In this document: positions 1 to 8,207 of the stretch, piece by piece
Layout: the number at the start of each line of letters is the position of its first letter
Position numbering within the stretch: position 1 is the first letter of the stretch
Assembly (NCBI RefSeq): GCF_900110835.1
Contig: NZ_FOJG01000002.1
Location: 186,001 to 250,000, forward strand
Direction of reading: 5' to 3'
Length of the DNA: 64,000 bases
DNA from: Chitinophaga arvensicola
Lineage (GTDB): Bacteria > Bacteroidota > Bacteroidia > Chitinophagales > Chitinophagaceae
Program-made: the position numbers and the translations under genes
The notes under the pieces: generated by a model
Databases searched by the model: none
Told to the model about the DNA's origin: nothing
The model's input: only the letters and a program-made list of their open reading frames with translations

Positions 1-785
1 CCACTTCCTTTCCATGTACATTCGCCAACCAAACGATTCTTTACTTGCCAGGCTATACCATGCAACTGCGTTGTCTTATCTGTTGCCTGAATGTCTATTA
101 TCTTGATTGGAAATTCACCGACATCTTTAACTATAACTCTAATTTCTTCTATATGGTCCTTAGGGACATCTTCAAATGTTATTTCAGTATTATTTAGTTT
201 CACTTTGAAGTTAGGATCTACCAAAAATCTCATTCCAATCTCCTTTTTAATATCGTCAATTGAAATTTGGGGCCTTATGGAATGCTTAATGAAAATTGTG
301 GTACCGTGGGATATAGTAGAATCCTTTGTTTCAATTTTTTGATATGTCAATCTATTATTGCCATCTATTGAAATGTCATAAGTATTTTGTAGATTATTTT
401 TTGAAGTAGATACTGTAAATACGTTACCAAAGGCGAAACTTGCCATTCTCCCTTTTCCATTTTTACCAAAAGCTGGCCTTGAGGCAATTTTATCTCTATG
501 TGAGGGAGGGATTAGCGCCATTCCTCCAATATCTTTAATGCGATCATATGCCAGTACCATAAATCTACTTTCAAATTCTCCCTCAGTCATCCCATGTCCA
601 TTATCAGAAATTTCAAATCGATCTCCATCTGATTCCGGCCATGTTATATTAACTTCAGTCGATCCTGCATCCCAAGCATTAGCAATCAGTTCTATTATAG
701 CTACTTTGGGTTCACAGAATATCGCTGAGCCAACAAAAGATTCTAAAAATCGATCTGCAAAGGTTGCGTGGTGTTTTTGACTCAT
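1..785 (-). CDS. GHKL (Hsp90/histidine-kinase-like) ATPase, 3' end outside window
   Basis: The gene reads leftward from an ATG at 785 and stays open to base 1, so about 261 N-terminal codons are visible and the C-terminus is missing. The Bergerat ATP-binding fold is clear: an N box with E32, N36 and D39 (ELIANAWDAG), a G1 box DNGHGM at residues 61-66, and a glycine-rich GKNGKGRM at 107-114. Proteins of this type (MutL, Hsp90, MORC-like) close around ATP to drive conformational work. Stand-alone versions are frequent in bacterial defence islands. It is the third gene of a leftward group with two HEPN proteins, although gaps of 246 and 391 nt separate them. A perfect 16-bp palindrome lies 44 nt upstream and suggests its own promoter. 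The partner protein and exact family cannot be told without the C-terminal part. Confidence 0.85.
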   Translation of the reverse strand, partial: MSQKHHATFADRFLESFVGSAIFCEPKVAIIELIANAWDAGSTEVNITWPESDGDRFEISDNGHGMTEGEFESRFMVLAYDRIKDIGGMALIPPSHRDKIASRPAFGKNGKGRMASFAFGNVFTVSTSKNNLQNTYDISIDGNNRLTYQKIETKDSTISHGTTIFIKHSIRPQISIDDIKKEIGMRFLVDPNFKVKLNNTEITFEDVPKDHIEEIRVIVKDVGEFPIKIIDIQATDKTTQLHGIAWQVKNRLVGECTWKGS

Positions 786-1176
786 AATACTTAAAAGAAT
801 GGGGTCTAAGAAATAATTACTTTCACAATATACAAATTTGTATAGTATTGCCGTCACAGATCCTTTTAATAGATGATCATTAATAGCCATTCATTAGGAG
901 AGCTGATATAATATTATTGTTACCTCAATTCTACTCGCGTCAGTCTAGCAGCTTAACTTTTCAAGAAAAAATCTGATTCCTATAGTTATTAGAAATAAAC
1001 AAAAGGAGATTTTTAAACGTGTTGCTAAAGATAAAAAGGGTACTATTGCGTTATCTAGATAAGAATTTGTTAGCTACAAACCAATAATGATCTGCGGGTT
1101 GAAATTTGTAAGTATTCAATCATACGTGCTATATACCGCCATCAGCTTTATTATACTTATGTAATTAGAGAAACTA
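786..1176. other. Intergenic stretch without a recognisable gene
   Basis: This 391-nt AT-rich stretch separates the first HEPN gene from the GHKL ATPase. It contains the palindrome at 829-844. It also holds a very short open frame on the plus strand (GTG at 1019, stop at 1087, 22 codons) with an AAAGGAG-like site before it. I could not link that frame to any family. Nothing else stands out. Confidence 0.6.
829..844. promoter_or_regulatory. Perfect 16-bp palindrome upstream of the GHKL ATPase
   Basis: The sequence TATACAAATTTGTATA equals its own reverse complement. It sits 44 nt before the start codon of the leftward ATPase gene, a position that fits an operator for a dimeric repressor. No regulator gene is present in the visible part of the island, so the binding protein is unknown. 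Confidence 0.45.
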
Positions 1177-2304
1177 TCAATCCCTTATCAAAGGCTTCAG
1201 AACCAGCTCTTCAATTATTTCATAACTTTTATCTCCCCAGCTAGGGTCACCAGGTATTGGGGGGATAGAAAGCCAATGTGTAACTCCATTAATAATGTTG
1301 TCTTTGGGGAACAATTCTTCTCTTTCGTTCTTATATATTGTTTCTAATGTCTCATCGAGAAGTGTAGCGTCCTCGTATGAAGAAATAGTCAGAGAAATTA
1401 ATCGAAATAAAGCTATTAGAGCATTTTTGACCTGTTCTTGGGATAACTTTCTTCCGTTGTGAACAAAATCATTCCTCAGTTTCCTCGCCTTATTTAGTAA
1501 TTGGTAATCCAAAATTGTAATAAAATCTTTTTGGAATAGGAGTTCTATTTTGGTAGAAGTTGTCCAAGTTCGAAAGTCTTTTAAAAAAGTTCTTCTACCT
1601 TCGATTACATTTTCTTCGCTATTTTCTTTCGCAATTTCTTTAACCCAGATAATATTTATCACTTGTTCAATGGAGGTCCATAAGAAAATTAAACTTTCAC
1701 CCCATTGGTTTCTCACATAGTTGGAGGTGCCGTTTAGTAGCAAGGCAGGGGATAGGCTGCCAATTTTCGCAAAATACCCTTTACCTAATTGATAGGCTTT
1801 TTCTAGTTCTGACGCCTGTATAGTTAATGGATTTAATAACTTAATGACATCATGATGGCCAACATGTTTTGTTTGAAATGCTCTATTTAGCTCAGCATAG
1901 TATCCGCTTCCTCCATTTCCAAGCTTTAAATATCCGTCCTGAAATAATTTACCGCTGGAGATGTCTGTAGGTTGAATTGCCTCACAATAAACACCTCCAA
2001 GTAAAAAAAAACCTAGAGTTTCATTGAATTTATTTAAAGCCAGTTCTCTATCTCTATATTCAGGAATTGCAGGTAAAATTAAACTACCACTAAAGGATAT
2101 ACCCAATGATAGAGGCGAAATGCCTACATCAATAAATGTTGACAGCCTAGTGAGTTTGACATAATCGTAGTTTTTATAATTTATTTCATCAAGAGTCGGA
2201 TGCCATGTGTCATTTTCCCTCAGTACTAGTCTGAAAGGGAAATAATTACCAACAACAACAGGAATATGAACCTTTGGATTATTATCATTTATATCACCAC
2301 TCAT
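1177..2304 (-). CDS. HEPN-domain protein (candidate RNase), first of two
   Basis: This is a 375-residue soluble protein without signal peptide or membrane segment. Residues 277-282 read RNDFVH, which matches the R-x4-H active-site motif of HEPN ribonucleases. It lies in a predicted all-helical C-terminal region (about 195-320) of the kind seen in Apea-like HEPN proteins. The N-terminal 190 residues are not recognised and could be a sensor or targeting domain. HEPN proteins typically cut RNA and serve in toxin-antitoxin, abortive infection and CRISPR-linked systems. The gene follows a second HEPN gene on the same strand and precedes a GHKL ATPase. Base composition is clearly more AT-rich than in the later part of the window, which suggests acquisition by transfer. 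The HEPN call is from the motif only. Confidence 0.7.
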   Translation of the reverse strand: MSGDINDNNPKVHIPVVVGNYFPFRLVLRENDTWHPTLDEINYKNYDYVKLTRLSTFIDVGISPLSLGISFSGSLILPAIPEYRDRELALNKFNETLGFFLLGGVYCEAIQPTDISSGKLFQDGYLKLGNGGSGYYAELNRAFQTKHVGHHDVIKLLNPLTIQASELEKAYQLGKGYFAKIGSLSPALLLNGTSNYVRNQWGESLIFLWTSIEQVINIIWVKEIAKENSEENVIEGRRTFLKDFRTWTTSTKIELLFQKDFITILDYQLLNKARKLRNDFVHNGRKLSQEQVKNALIALFRLISLTISSYEDATLLDETLETIYKNEREELFPKDNIINGVTHWLSIPPIPGDPSWGDKSYEIIEELVLKPLIRD

Positions 2305-2550
2305 AAATCAATTAATATTTTAAGAAGACTTGAAAATTTCTATTGGTTGAATTTGTCTGGAAATTAATCAGCATCTAGTCTTTCCAGAATGTCATAAATG
2401 ATCGCGGGTCACTATGGTGCTAAAGTCAAAAGTATTGACCGTCCAGAAAAAATAGATGGGTAAATTTTGCTAACAATTCACCTATCCTTTCTTCAAATGT
2501 AGGGTGCACAATAACGGAAATTATCCATATGAAATTAGAATTATCCAAGA

Positions 2551-3579
2551 TTATTCTTTAACTGACTCCATTGATCTTAGGTTATTGCCGCAAAAATTGA
2601 GGTATTCCTGAGCCCAATCAAACCCCATATGAACATCAAGCATTAAAATTATCATTTCAATAAAGGCCAGATATTTCGTGATTTTGTGGGGGCCAACTGA
2701 GTCTGGCATCTTGCCCTTATGTACCATATCGTTTCTGTGAAGCATTATATCCTTCACTGTATTCTGATCTTTATTAGACAATTCAAATTTGGTATCAAGC
2801 GCTGGTATTATTTCTGTCAATAGTTTATGAATATTGGGCGAAGGATCCGGAAATATATATTCTGGATCCCTCAATGTAATGAATCTTTTAACAGCAACTT
2901 CCAAAGCAACAAAACCCATCACCAACCCACTTTCAGGACTTGAACTTATGATTGTTTGCGCTTCTCTTAAAATAGTATGACCTATTGGTTCTGTTTCTTC
3001 CTCAATAGAATGTGTGGTTATTAACTTTTCAATTTCTTCTTTTGGGTTTTGAATAAAGTAGAATGGTGAACAGACAACTCCAGATTCTTTAAAAGAATTA
3101 ATCTGTTGCCATTTGTGTTGATCAAAAGACCATTTAAATTCGCCATTGGTACTTTTATTCAAATAAACCGCAAGCTTAAACCTCCATCGAAGCAGCTTAA
3201 ATAACTTTTCTGTTATATCTTCTAGCCTCGGTAGTACAACACTCACCTCTGCTTTGATTTTAGGATATCTGGCCAGTTCTGAAATGCTCATTATGGCTTC
3301 AGTCCCCTCTTCTAATTGCATTTCTTTAAATTGATTGTATCTTCTTTCACCCACTTTCGTTTGAATTGTTGTTCTTAGCCGTAAAACAAAAGCATATCCA
3401 ATAAATTCTTGGCTTATTTCAATCCAGCCTTCACCTTTAAATGGAATTCTTAAAGGAAGATCTTCTTCATTAAATGTATGACCAAGCAGAAAATATTCTC
3501 GAGTTAGCGAAAACCAGATTAGTTGGATAGAGGTCTCTTGTATATCCCTCAATGGCGTTTTTTTATTAGAATTGGTCAT
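2551..3579 (-). CDS. HEPN-domain protein (candidate RNase), second of two
   Basis: This is a 342-residue soluble protein with an R-x4-H motif at residues 282-287 (RNDMVH). The motif is followed by a basic HKGK stretch and a hydrophobic helix, as in HEPN domains. The HEPN-like region spans about 200-320. The first 190 residues are unrecognised and do not visibly resemble those of the neighbouring 375-residue protein, so the two are not a simple tandem duplication. The gene is the most upstream member of the leftward group HEPN, HEPN, GHKL ATPase and probably carries the first promoter. The pairing of two distinct HEPN proteins may mean a heterodimer, because HEPN active sites form at a dimer interface. 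That is inference. Confidence 0.7.
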   Translation of the reverse strand: MTNSNKKTPLRDIQETSIQLIWFSLTREYFLLGHTFNEEDLPLRIPFKGEGWIEISQEFIGYAFVLRLRTTIQTKVGERRYNQFKEMQLEEGTEAIMSISELARYPKIKAEVSVVLPRLEDITEKLFKLLRWRFKLAVYLNKSTNGEFKWSFDQHKWQQINSFKESGVVCSPFYFIQNPKEEIEKLITTHSIEEETEPIGHTILREAQTIISSSPESGLVMGFVALEVAVKRFITLRDPEYIFPDPSPNIHKLLTEIIPALDTKFELSNKDQNTVKDIMLHRNDMVHKGKMPDSVGPHKITKYLAFIEMIILMLDVHMGFDWAQEYLNFCGNNLRSMESVKE

Positions 3580-3783
3580 ATATTAATTATAAAATGGAGG
3601 AAACATAAATGCATATCTTGTTTCATTTCAAATAAAATAAAAAATATTGAATAAAGGGGGCATTTAATTTGCCGAATAAGTTTAATGATTATAGATGTGT
3701 CGTGAGAGAAAAAAGAGTAAAAAGTGTGATCAACTGTTATCCTGTTGGCATTTTGACCTTCGATTGATGATAGATATACATAA

Positions 3784-4216
3784 TTAATTGATTATCAATA
3801 TTATTTACATTTCATTCATGCTCGACTTTGGGTTGAGAAGACGATATCTTGCTATGAACAACAGCAACAACCACTAACAATCAATTTTAACAGCAACTTA
3901 CCAAGTCCACCAGCTTACGACAAAAACTCTGGATTTAAATATTTAGTGCGAAATGAATTGCATGTTACTGATATATTCAAAATTGGATTAACAACCCGTG
4001 ATAGCAATACTCGGGCAATGGAATTATCAGGTACAACAGCCTCGGTAAGCAAATTTTTGGTACCCTCTGAATGGCATGTAAAGGATTGCTACTTAATAGA
4101 AAAGACTAATTCATAAAAGACTCGATTATTGCATGGTAAATCCCAAAAGAGAATTTTTCAACATCAATTATAAGGATGCCTTGGCTATAATATCTGAAAT
4201 TGGTGAAGGATTATAG
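3784..4216 (+). pseudogene. Decayed T5orf172/Mug113 (GIY-YIG-like) gene
   Basis: A reading frame without a good start codon is open from 3784 and shows family similarity from 3931. It contains FKIGLTTRDSNTRAMEL, which fits the T5orf172/Mug113 pattern of KIG-x-T followed by an R-A-x-E-L-S helix, and then an EWHVKDCYLIEK segment. A TAA stop interrupts the frame at 4114-4116. The family's C-terminal segment continues in another frame from 4136 (VNPKREFFNINYKDALAII) and ends with TAG at 4216. One premature stop plus a +1 frame change therefore break a gene that should encode one chain. The N-terminal VYV-type strand before KIG also seems lost. The domain is related to GIY-YIG nucleases and is common in phages and mobile elements. 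I judge it inactive. Confidence 0.65.
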
Positions 4217-4323
4217 GGGGCTTATTTTTAGACTACTCGGTTAATTTTTTATATATTTAGAAGTGTTTTTTTAACTGTAATTCGACACTTCATTGACACA
4301 AATACCTTACAACTCTTTCACCC

Positions 4324-4533
4324 TTAACTAGATAAGAATCCAGTTCTGGGCACGAAAGTGGACAAATCGAGATTACTCTTGGTTTGTCCATTTTTATTTT
4401 CGGGGAGATCCGCGTCCAGACTGTATATCAGCTTGACGGCTTCGTTCAATCTAGCGGTTCGATAATGGCTTCCGTCAAAAACGAGTTTTTCGCGGAAAAT
4501 CGAATCATTCCTTTGCCATTCAATTATTATACT
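4324..4533 (-). pseudogene. C-terminal remnant of a serine recombinase
   Basis: A leftward frame of about 69 codons has no start of its own; a TAG lies immediately upstream at 4534-4536. Its translation contains FREKLVFDGSHYRT, then RLNEAVKLIYSL, a KNGQTK segment and a terminal PRTGF. That order (FPE/REK-L-x-F-x-G, Y-R-T, N-E-x-x-x-L-I, KKGQ, PRTGF) is what I know from the C-terminal tails of large serine recombinases in Bacteroidota. The catalytic N-terminal half is absent, so this is a relic. It supports the view that the AT-rich region arrived with an integrating element. The inverted repeat GGACAAA/TTTGTCC inside the remnant is part of the coding tail. Confidence 0.5.
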
Positions 4534-4653
4534 CTAACCACATTAACTTCCAATTAACGCTTATCATTCTTTCGTTATCTAATTTTCAGGTTATTCATCT
4601 AACGTGAGAATCTGGCATCCCCAATATTGGTTTGCCGATAAAGAATAAGCATA

Positions 4654-5720
4654 ATGGTAAAAAGGGAAAACACGACTTCAATTGAACAATCTTTATTTAA
4701 TGAGCTTTCGCAGCTTATAGAGCAAAGTCAACGACAAGTGTTTTCACATGCTAACAGTACGCTTACAATACTTTTCTGGCAAATTGGCAAACGTATTAAC
4801 CATGAAATCCTTAGAAATAAGCGAGCGGAGTATGCAAAACGGATTGTGTCGACACTGTCGACACAATTAAAGAGTCAGTATGGGAAAAACTTTGAGATAA
4901 GGAATTTAAGGAGAATGATACAATTTGCTGAGCAATTCACAGACCTGGAGGCTATCTTACCGCTATCACAGCAACTGAGTTGGTCTCATTTCGTGGAATT
5001 ATTGTCGCTTAAGAACCAGGAGGCAAGGCTATACTACGCAAAGATAGCCACTGATCAGGGATTGGGCATAAGGGAATTAAGGAAACAAATTGCAACCAAA
5101 ACATTTGAGCGGACGGGCATTGCGAATATACAAAACACAAGTAATCATCCGGCTATTAGTGACAATTTCAAAGACCCTCATTTTCTGGACTTCCTTGGAT
5201 TACGAAACACCTATCTGGAAAAGGATCTGGAAGAGGCCATACTTCGGGAACTAGAGGCTTTCATATTAGAGCTGGGAAAAGGGTTTGCCTTTATAGAGCG
5301 TCAGAAGAGGATGATCATTGATGGCGAAGATTTTCATTTAGATCTTTTGTTTTATCACCGAAATTTAAAACGCCTGATAGCTGTTGAGTTGAAACTGGGA
5401 AAATTTGAAGCCCAACATAAAGGGCAAATGGAGTTGTATTTAAAGTGGCTGGATAGATACGAAAAGCAAGAAGGAGAATACCCTCCCATAGGTTTAATCT
5501 TATGTGCTGAAAGTAGAAGAGAGCAGGTAGAGTTATTGGAAATGCACAAGGATGGAATAATAGTAGCGAATACTGGACAGAACTACCTCCCAAAAAAGCG
5601 CTGGAGAAAAAGATACATAATATCTTCATTGAAGCTAAGGCAAGGATTGAACGTAGGAAGGTACTTGAAAGATATCCTTTTGAGGCTGATGAAAAAACAA
5701 TAAATCACGCAGACCAATAG
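4654..5720 (+). pseudogene. DUF1016/YhcG-type PDDEXK nuclease with C-terminal frameshift
   Basis: From the ATG at 4654 the frame encodes a DUF1016 N-terminal region (about residues 10-160) and a PDDEXK nuclease domain with the D...ExK core (DFHLDLLFYH, then VELKLGKF). The family usually ends with an A-E-Y-x-T-x-L-P-P-K segment and a charged helix. Here the frame changes after GIIVA at 5568. Read in the +1 frame from 5573, the expected ending appears (WTELPPKKALEKKIHN) and runs to a TAG at 5720. Loss of one G, turning GCGGAATAC into GCGAATAC, explains this. The unshifted frame instead gives a 349-residue protein with an unrelated basic tail ending at 5703. The nuclease core is intact, so partial function is possible. 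The family occurs in defence and mobile islands. Confidence 0.75.
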
Positions 5721-5790
5721 CTGAACTTCGTACTTGCATGCTATCTGGAAGTAGTAATCTTTGGTTCGGGAAAAGTCCACTTCGGTGCAC

Positions 5791-5829
5791 AAAAGAGGCT
5801 TGTAAGTAATTGACTTGCAAGCCTCTTTT
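5791..5829 (+). terminator. Strong hairpin terminator after the nuclease gene
   Basis: Arms AAAAGAGGCTTGTAAG (5791-5806) and CTTGCAAGCCTCTTTT (5814-5829) pair over 16 bp with one G-U position and a 7-nt loop, and end in a T-rich tract. The A-rich left arm makes it usable from both sides, so it may also end transcription of the leftward monooxygenase at 5877. Confidence 0.75.
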
Positions 5830-5876
5830 CATTCTATGACGTGTCGATTGTCACGCTTTCCCGGTTTCCTTCTCCT

Positions 5877-6977
5877 TTATTTTTTAACCATAAACCGTTT
5901 GTATGCCTCCTGGATAGCTTCCTCCGTTTCAGGAACCAGATAATTTATTCCACGGTAAATTTTTGCCTGCACACTTTCCACAAACGGTCTGTAAGTGTCA
6001 TTATATTTAGCGAATGCAGTTTCGTAATGATCATTTGAATACAATTCTTTTGCTAAAATATTGGCGCCCTGCATGGCCAGACTTGTACCCATTCCTGTAT
6101 GGAAGCTCGCTGCATGTGCTGCATCGCCAACCAATGCCACCCGCCCTTTTGTCCACGAAGGCATGTGAATCTGACAAACTTCATCGAAGTATAAATTGTC
6201 GGTGTGCAACATGGCGTCTAAAATTTCAGGTATTTTCCAGGAGCTGTTTTGAAAAGTTTCTTTCAAGATTTGCTTGTGCTGTTCGTGATTCCTGTGATCC
6301 CAATTCAGTTTAGGCGATCTGAAAACAACAAGCGCATTCACGGCATTTTTAAACGGATAGAGCGCCGCAAACTTACGTGGCTCGTTGTATATCAACCCTG
6401 TGTTGGGTTTGGTTTTAATATTTGGCACTTCCGCAAATGCAAAATATTCGCCATAAAATTTTGAGTACTTTTCTTCCTCTCCAAATACCAGCTTTCTTAC
6501 GGCAGAATGTGTTCCATCTGCACCAAAAACAAAATCGAAAGTGCTGCTACCTCCATTTTTAAATGTTACCTCCACGTTTTCTTCGTACTGCACTAATGTT
6601 TCAATCTTGTTGTCAAACATAATATCCACTTCATTCGTTGGAATGTTTTGATAAAGTATATCCAGGAGATCATCACGGTGAATTTCAATATCACCGAGAT
6701 ATTCAGGTTGCGCATTTAACGAAAACGTAACGATTGTTTCATTTTTGGCGTTTACAATTTCATCCGTGTGAATAAACTCTTTCGCCTTTATTTTTTCCAG
6801 TATGCCCATTTCTTTTGCAACGTTTAAGGCTACCCCTCTTACGTCTATGGGCGATCCGCCTCTTCTCAACCCATTTGAAATTTCAACAACGGTGACCTCG
6901 TAGCCGTATTTATTCAACCAATAGGCTAATGTTAAGCCGGCAATACTTGCTCCTGATATTAAAACCCGCTTTGTCAT
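5877..6977 (-). CDS. FAD-dependent monooxygenase (TetX/PHBH-like)
   Basis: The 366-residue protein begins with a Rossmann FAD motif (GASIAG at 8-13) after a short beta strand. It later shows a GADGTHS segment (DG-type motif contacting FAD and NADPH) and a GDAAHA motif that binds the ribityl part of FAD. These three are typical of class A flavoprotein hydroxylases, which use NAD(P)H and O2 to hydroxylate small, often aromatic, substrates. The length matches TetX-like and related soluble members and there is no signal peptide. The gene is divergent from an AraC regulator, with 89 nt between the starts, so that regulator probably controls it. The substrate cannot be read from sequence. Tetracycline inactivation is only one possibility. 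Confidence 0.85.
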   Translation of the reverse strand: MTKRVLISGASIAGLTLAYWLNKYGYEVTVVEISNGLRRGGSPIDVRGVALNVAKEMGILEKIKAKEFIHTDEIVNAKNETIVTFSLNAQPEYLGDIEIHRDDLLDILYQNIPTNEVDIMFDNKIETLVQYEENVEVTFKNGGSSTFDFVFGADGTHSAVRKLVFGEEEKYSKFYGEYFAFAEVPNIKTKPNTGLIYNEPRKFAALYPFKNAVNALVVFRSPKLNWDHRNHEQHKQILKETFQNSSWKIPEILDAMLHTDNLYFDEVCQIHMPSWTKGRVALVGDAAHAASFHTGMGTSLAMQGANILAKELYSNDHYETAFAKYNDTYRPFVESVQAKIYRGINYLVPETEEAIQEAYKRFMVKK

Positions 6978-7066
6978 ATCAATTATTTTTTGTTTTACAA
7001 TACAAAAATGTTGCTATTTTTAAGAATAAAATAATTGAATAACTAATAAAAATAGTCGTAAAAATT

Positions 7067-8020
7067 ATGATAACAGAAAGGGATGGGCAAGACTTTCTTC
7101 AGTTTGCAAATAAAATCGGTTACGATATCGGGGAACGTATGGCGCAAAACATAGATGTGCAATTTCAAAAAAACTTTGATTTCCTACCCGATTTTGCCTT
7201 ATTTATTGCTTCCTATAAAGTAAAGAAAACGTTTTCACGACATACGACACCTCCCAAACATATTCAAAACAGCATCCGCTTTTTCTTTCACAATGCCTTT
7301 GATGATGATGCACCCGCAAAAGGCAAAAGAAAGTTAAAAACACAGGAAAAACCGCCGTACGTCCGCGTATTTCCCTCTGAACTTCCATATACCAGTGTTT
7401 TCAGGAGAAACTCCCATGTAAAAGTGGTGTCTGTATTTATCAGTGCAGATTATCTGAAAAGTTTTTTGAAAGATGATGTTGAGCATTTCCCGTTTTTGTT
7501 CGACAATGGCAGCAATTTTTTGATTGAAGAAATGATGACGGATGATATACTTCGCACCATAAATGATATTGCCAAAAAGGAAGAACCAGAGGCACTCAAT
7601 AGCTACTACTACAAACTAAAAACAATGGAACTACTTTTCTATTTGTTTCAAAGTTTGAACAAACGGGAGAAATCTGTTCATCAAAAACTAAGCAGTAAGG
7701 ATATAGAAGCTATATACAGCGTTAGGGACAAAATTATTTCATCGCTGGACAAGCCAAGCGCTATCGCAACGTTAAAGCAGGTTGCAGGAATGAACGAATT
7801 AAAAATGCGTCGACTTTTTACACAGGTTTTCGGAATGGGTATTTACGATTATTACCAGCATTTACGCATGAAAGAAGCTGCCCGTCTTTTACGGGATGAG
7901 AAGTTGTCTGTATCGGAAGTTGGGTATCAAATGGGATTTGAGAATCTCAGTCACTTTTCCAGGGTATTTGAAAAACATATTGGAAAGAAGCCCAAAAAAT
8001 ATAGTAAGGAACTGGCGTAG
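7067..8020 (+). CDS. AraC-family transcriptional regulator
   Basis: The 317-residue protein has an N-terminal region of about 210 residues for ligand sensing and a C-terminal AraC DNA-binding domain. The latter contains two helix-turn-helix units: the first around ATLKQVAGMNELKMRRLF and the second in SVSEVGYQMGFENLSHFSR followed by KHIGKKPKKY. It is transcribed away from a flavin monooxygenase and most likely activates it in response to the enzyme's substrate. The shared 89-nt intergenic region is very AT-rich. I could not resolve a clear direct repeat for binding. Base composition of this pair is also lower in GC than the later genes. Confidence 0.88.
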   Translation: MITERDGQDFLQFANKIGYDIGERMAQNIDVQFQKNFDFLPDFALFIASYKVKKTFSRHTTPPKHIQNSIRFFFHNAFDDDAPAKGKRKLKTQEKPPYVRVFPSELPYTSVFRRNSHVKVVSVFISADYLKSFLKDDVEHFPFLFDNGSNFLIEEMMTDDILRTINDIAKKEEPEALNSYYYKLKTMELLFYLFQSLNKREKSVHQKLSSKDIEAIYSVRDKIISSLDKPSAIATLKQVAGMNELKMRRLFTQVFGMGIYDYYQHLRMKEAARLLRDEKLSVSEVGYQMGFENLSHFSRVFEKHIGKKPKKYSKELA

Positions 8021-8122
8021 AAAAACGTAGACCTGTGAGGCTGTAACAGATTTTCCAATCAAAAAAAATTAATTGCTTTATTTTAATTGGGCTTTATGCC
8101 GGGCGGCATTAACCGAGTTTAG

Positions 8123-8163
8123 TTAAATGGACAAACCTGGAGCATCCCGGTTTGTCCATTTAA
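8123..8163. terminator. Bidirectional terminator between convergent genes
   Basis: A perfect 15-bp stem (TTAAATGGACAAACC at 8123-8137 and its complement at 8149-8163) with an 11-nt loop lies between the AraC gene ending at 8020 and the M48 protease gene ending at 8208. Flanking T and A tracts fit termination from both sides. Confidence 0.75.
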
Positions 8164-8207
8164 ATTTGATGCAGGCCGTTGGCAAGCGTATGCTGTGTAA
8201 TATCTTA

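Noticed and set aside
1019..1087. Short plus-strand frame of 22 codons with an AAAGGAG site before a GTG
   Set aside because: It is too short to judge, has no recognisable motif, and such frames are expected by chance in AT-rich DNA.
4358..4391. Hairpin GGACAAA/TTTGTCC with a T-rich run, as a terminator
   Set aside because: It lies inside the recombinase remnant and is explained by the coding tail. The stem is only 7 bp with a long loop.
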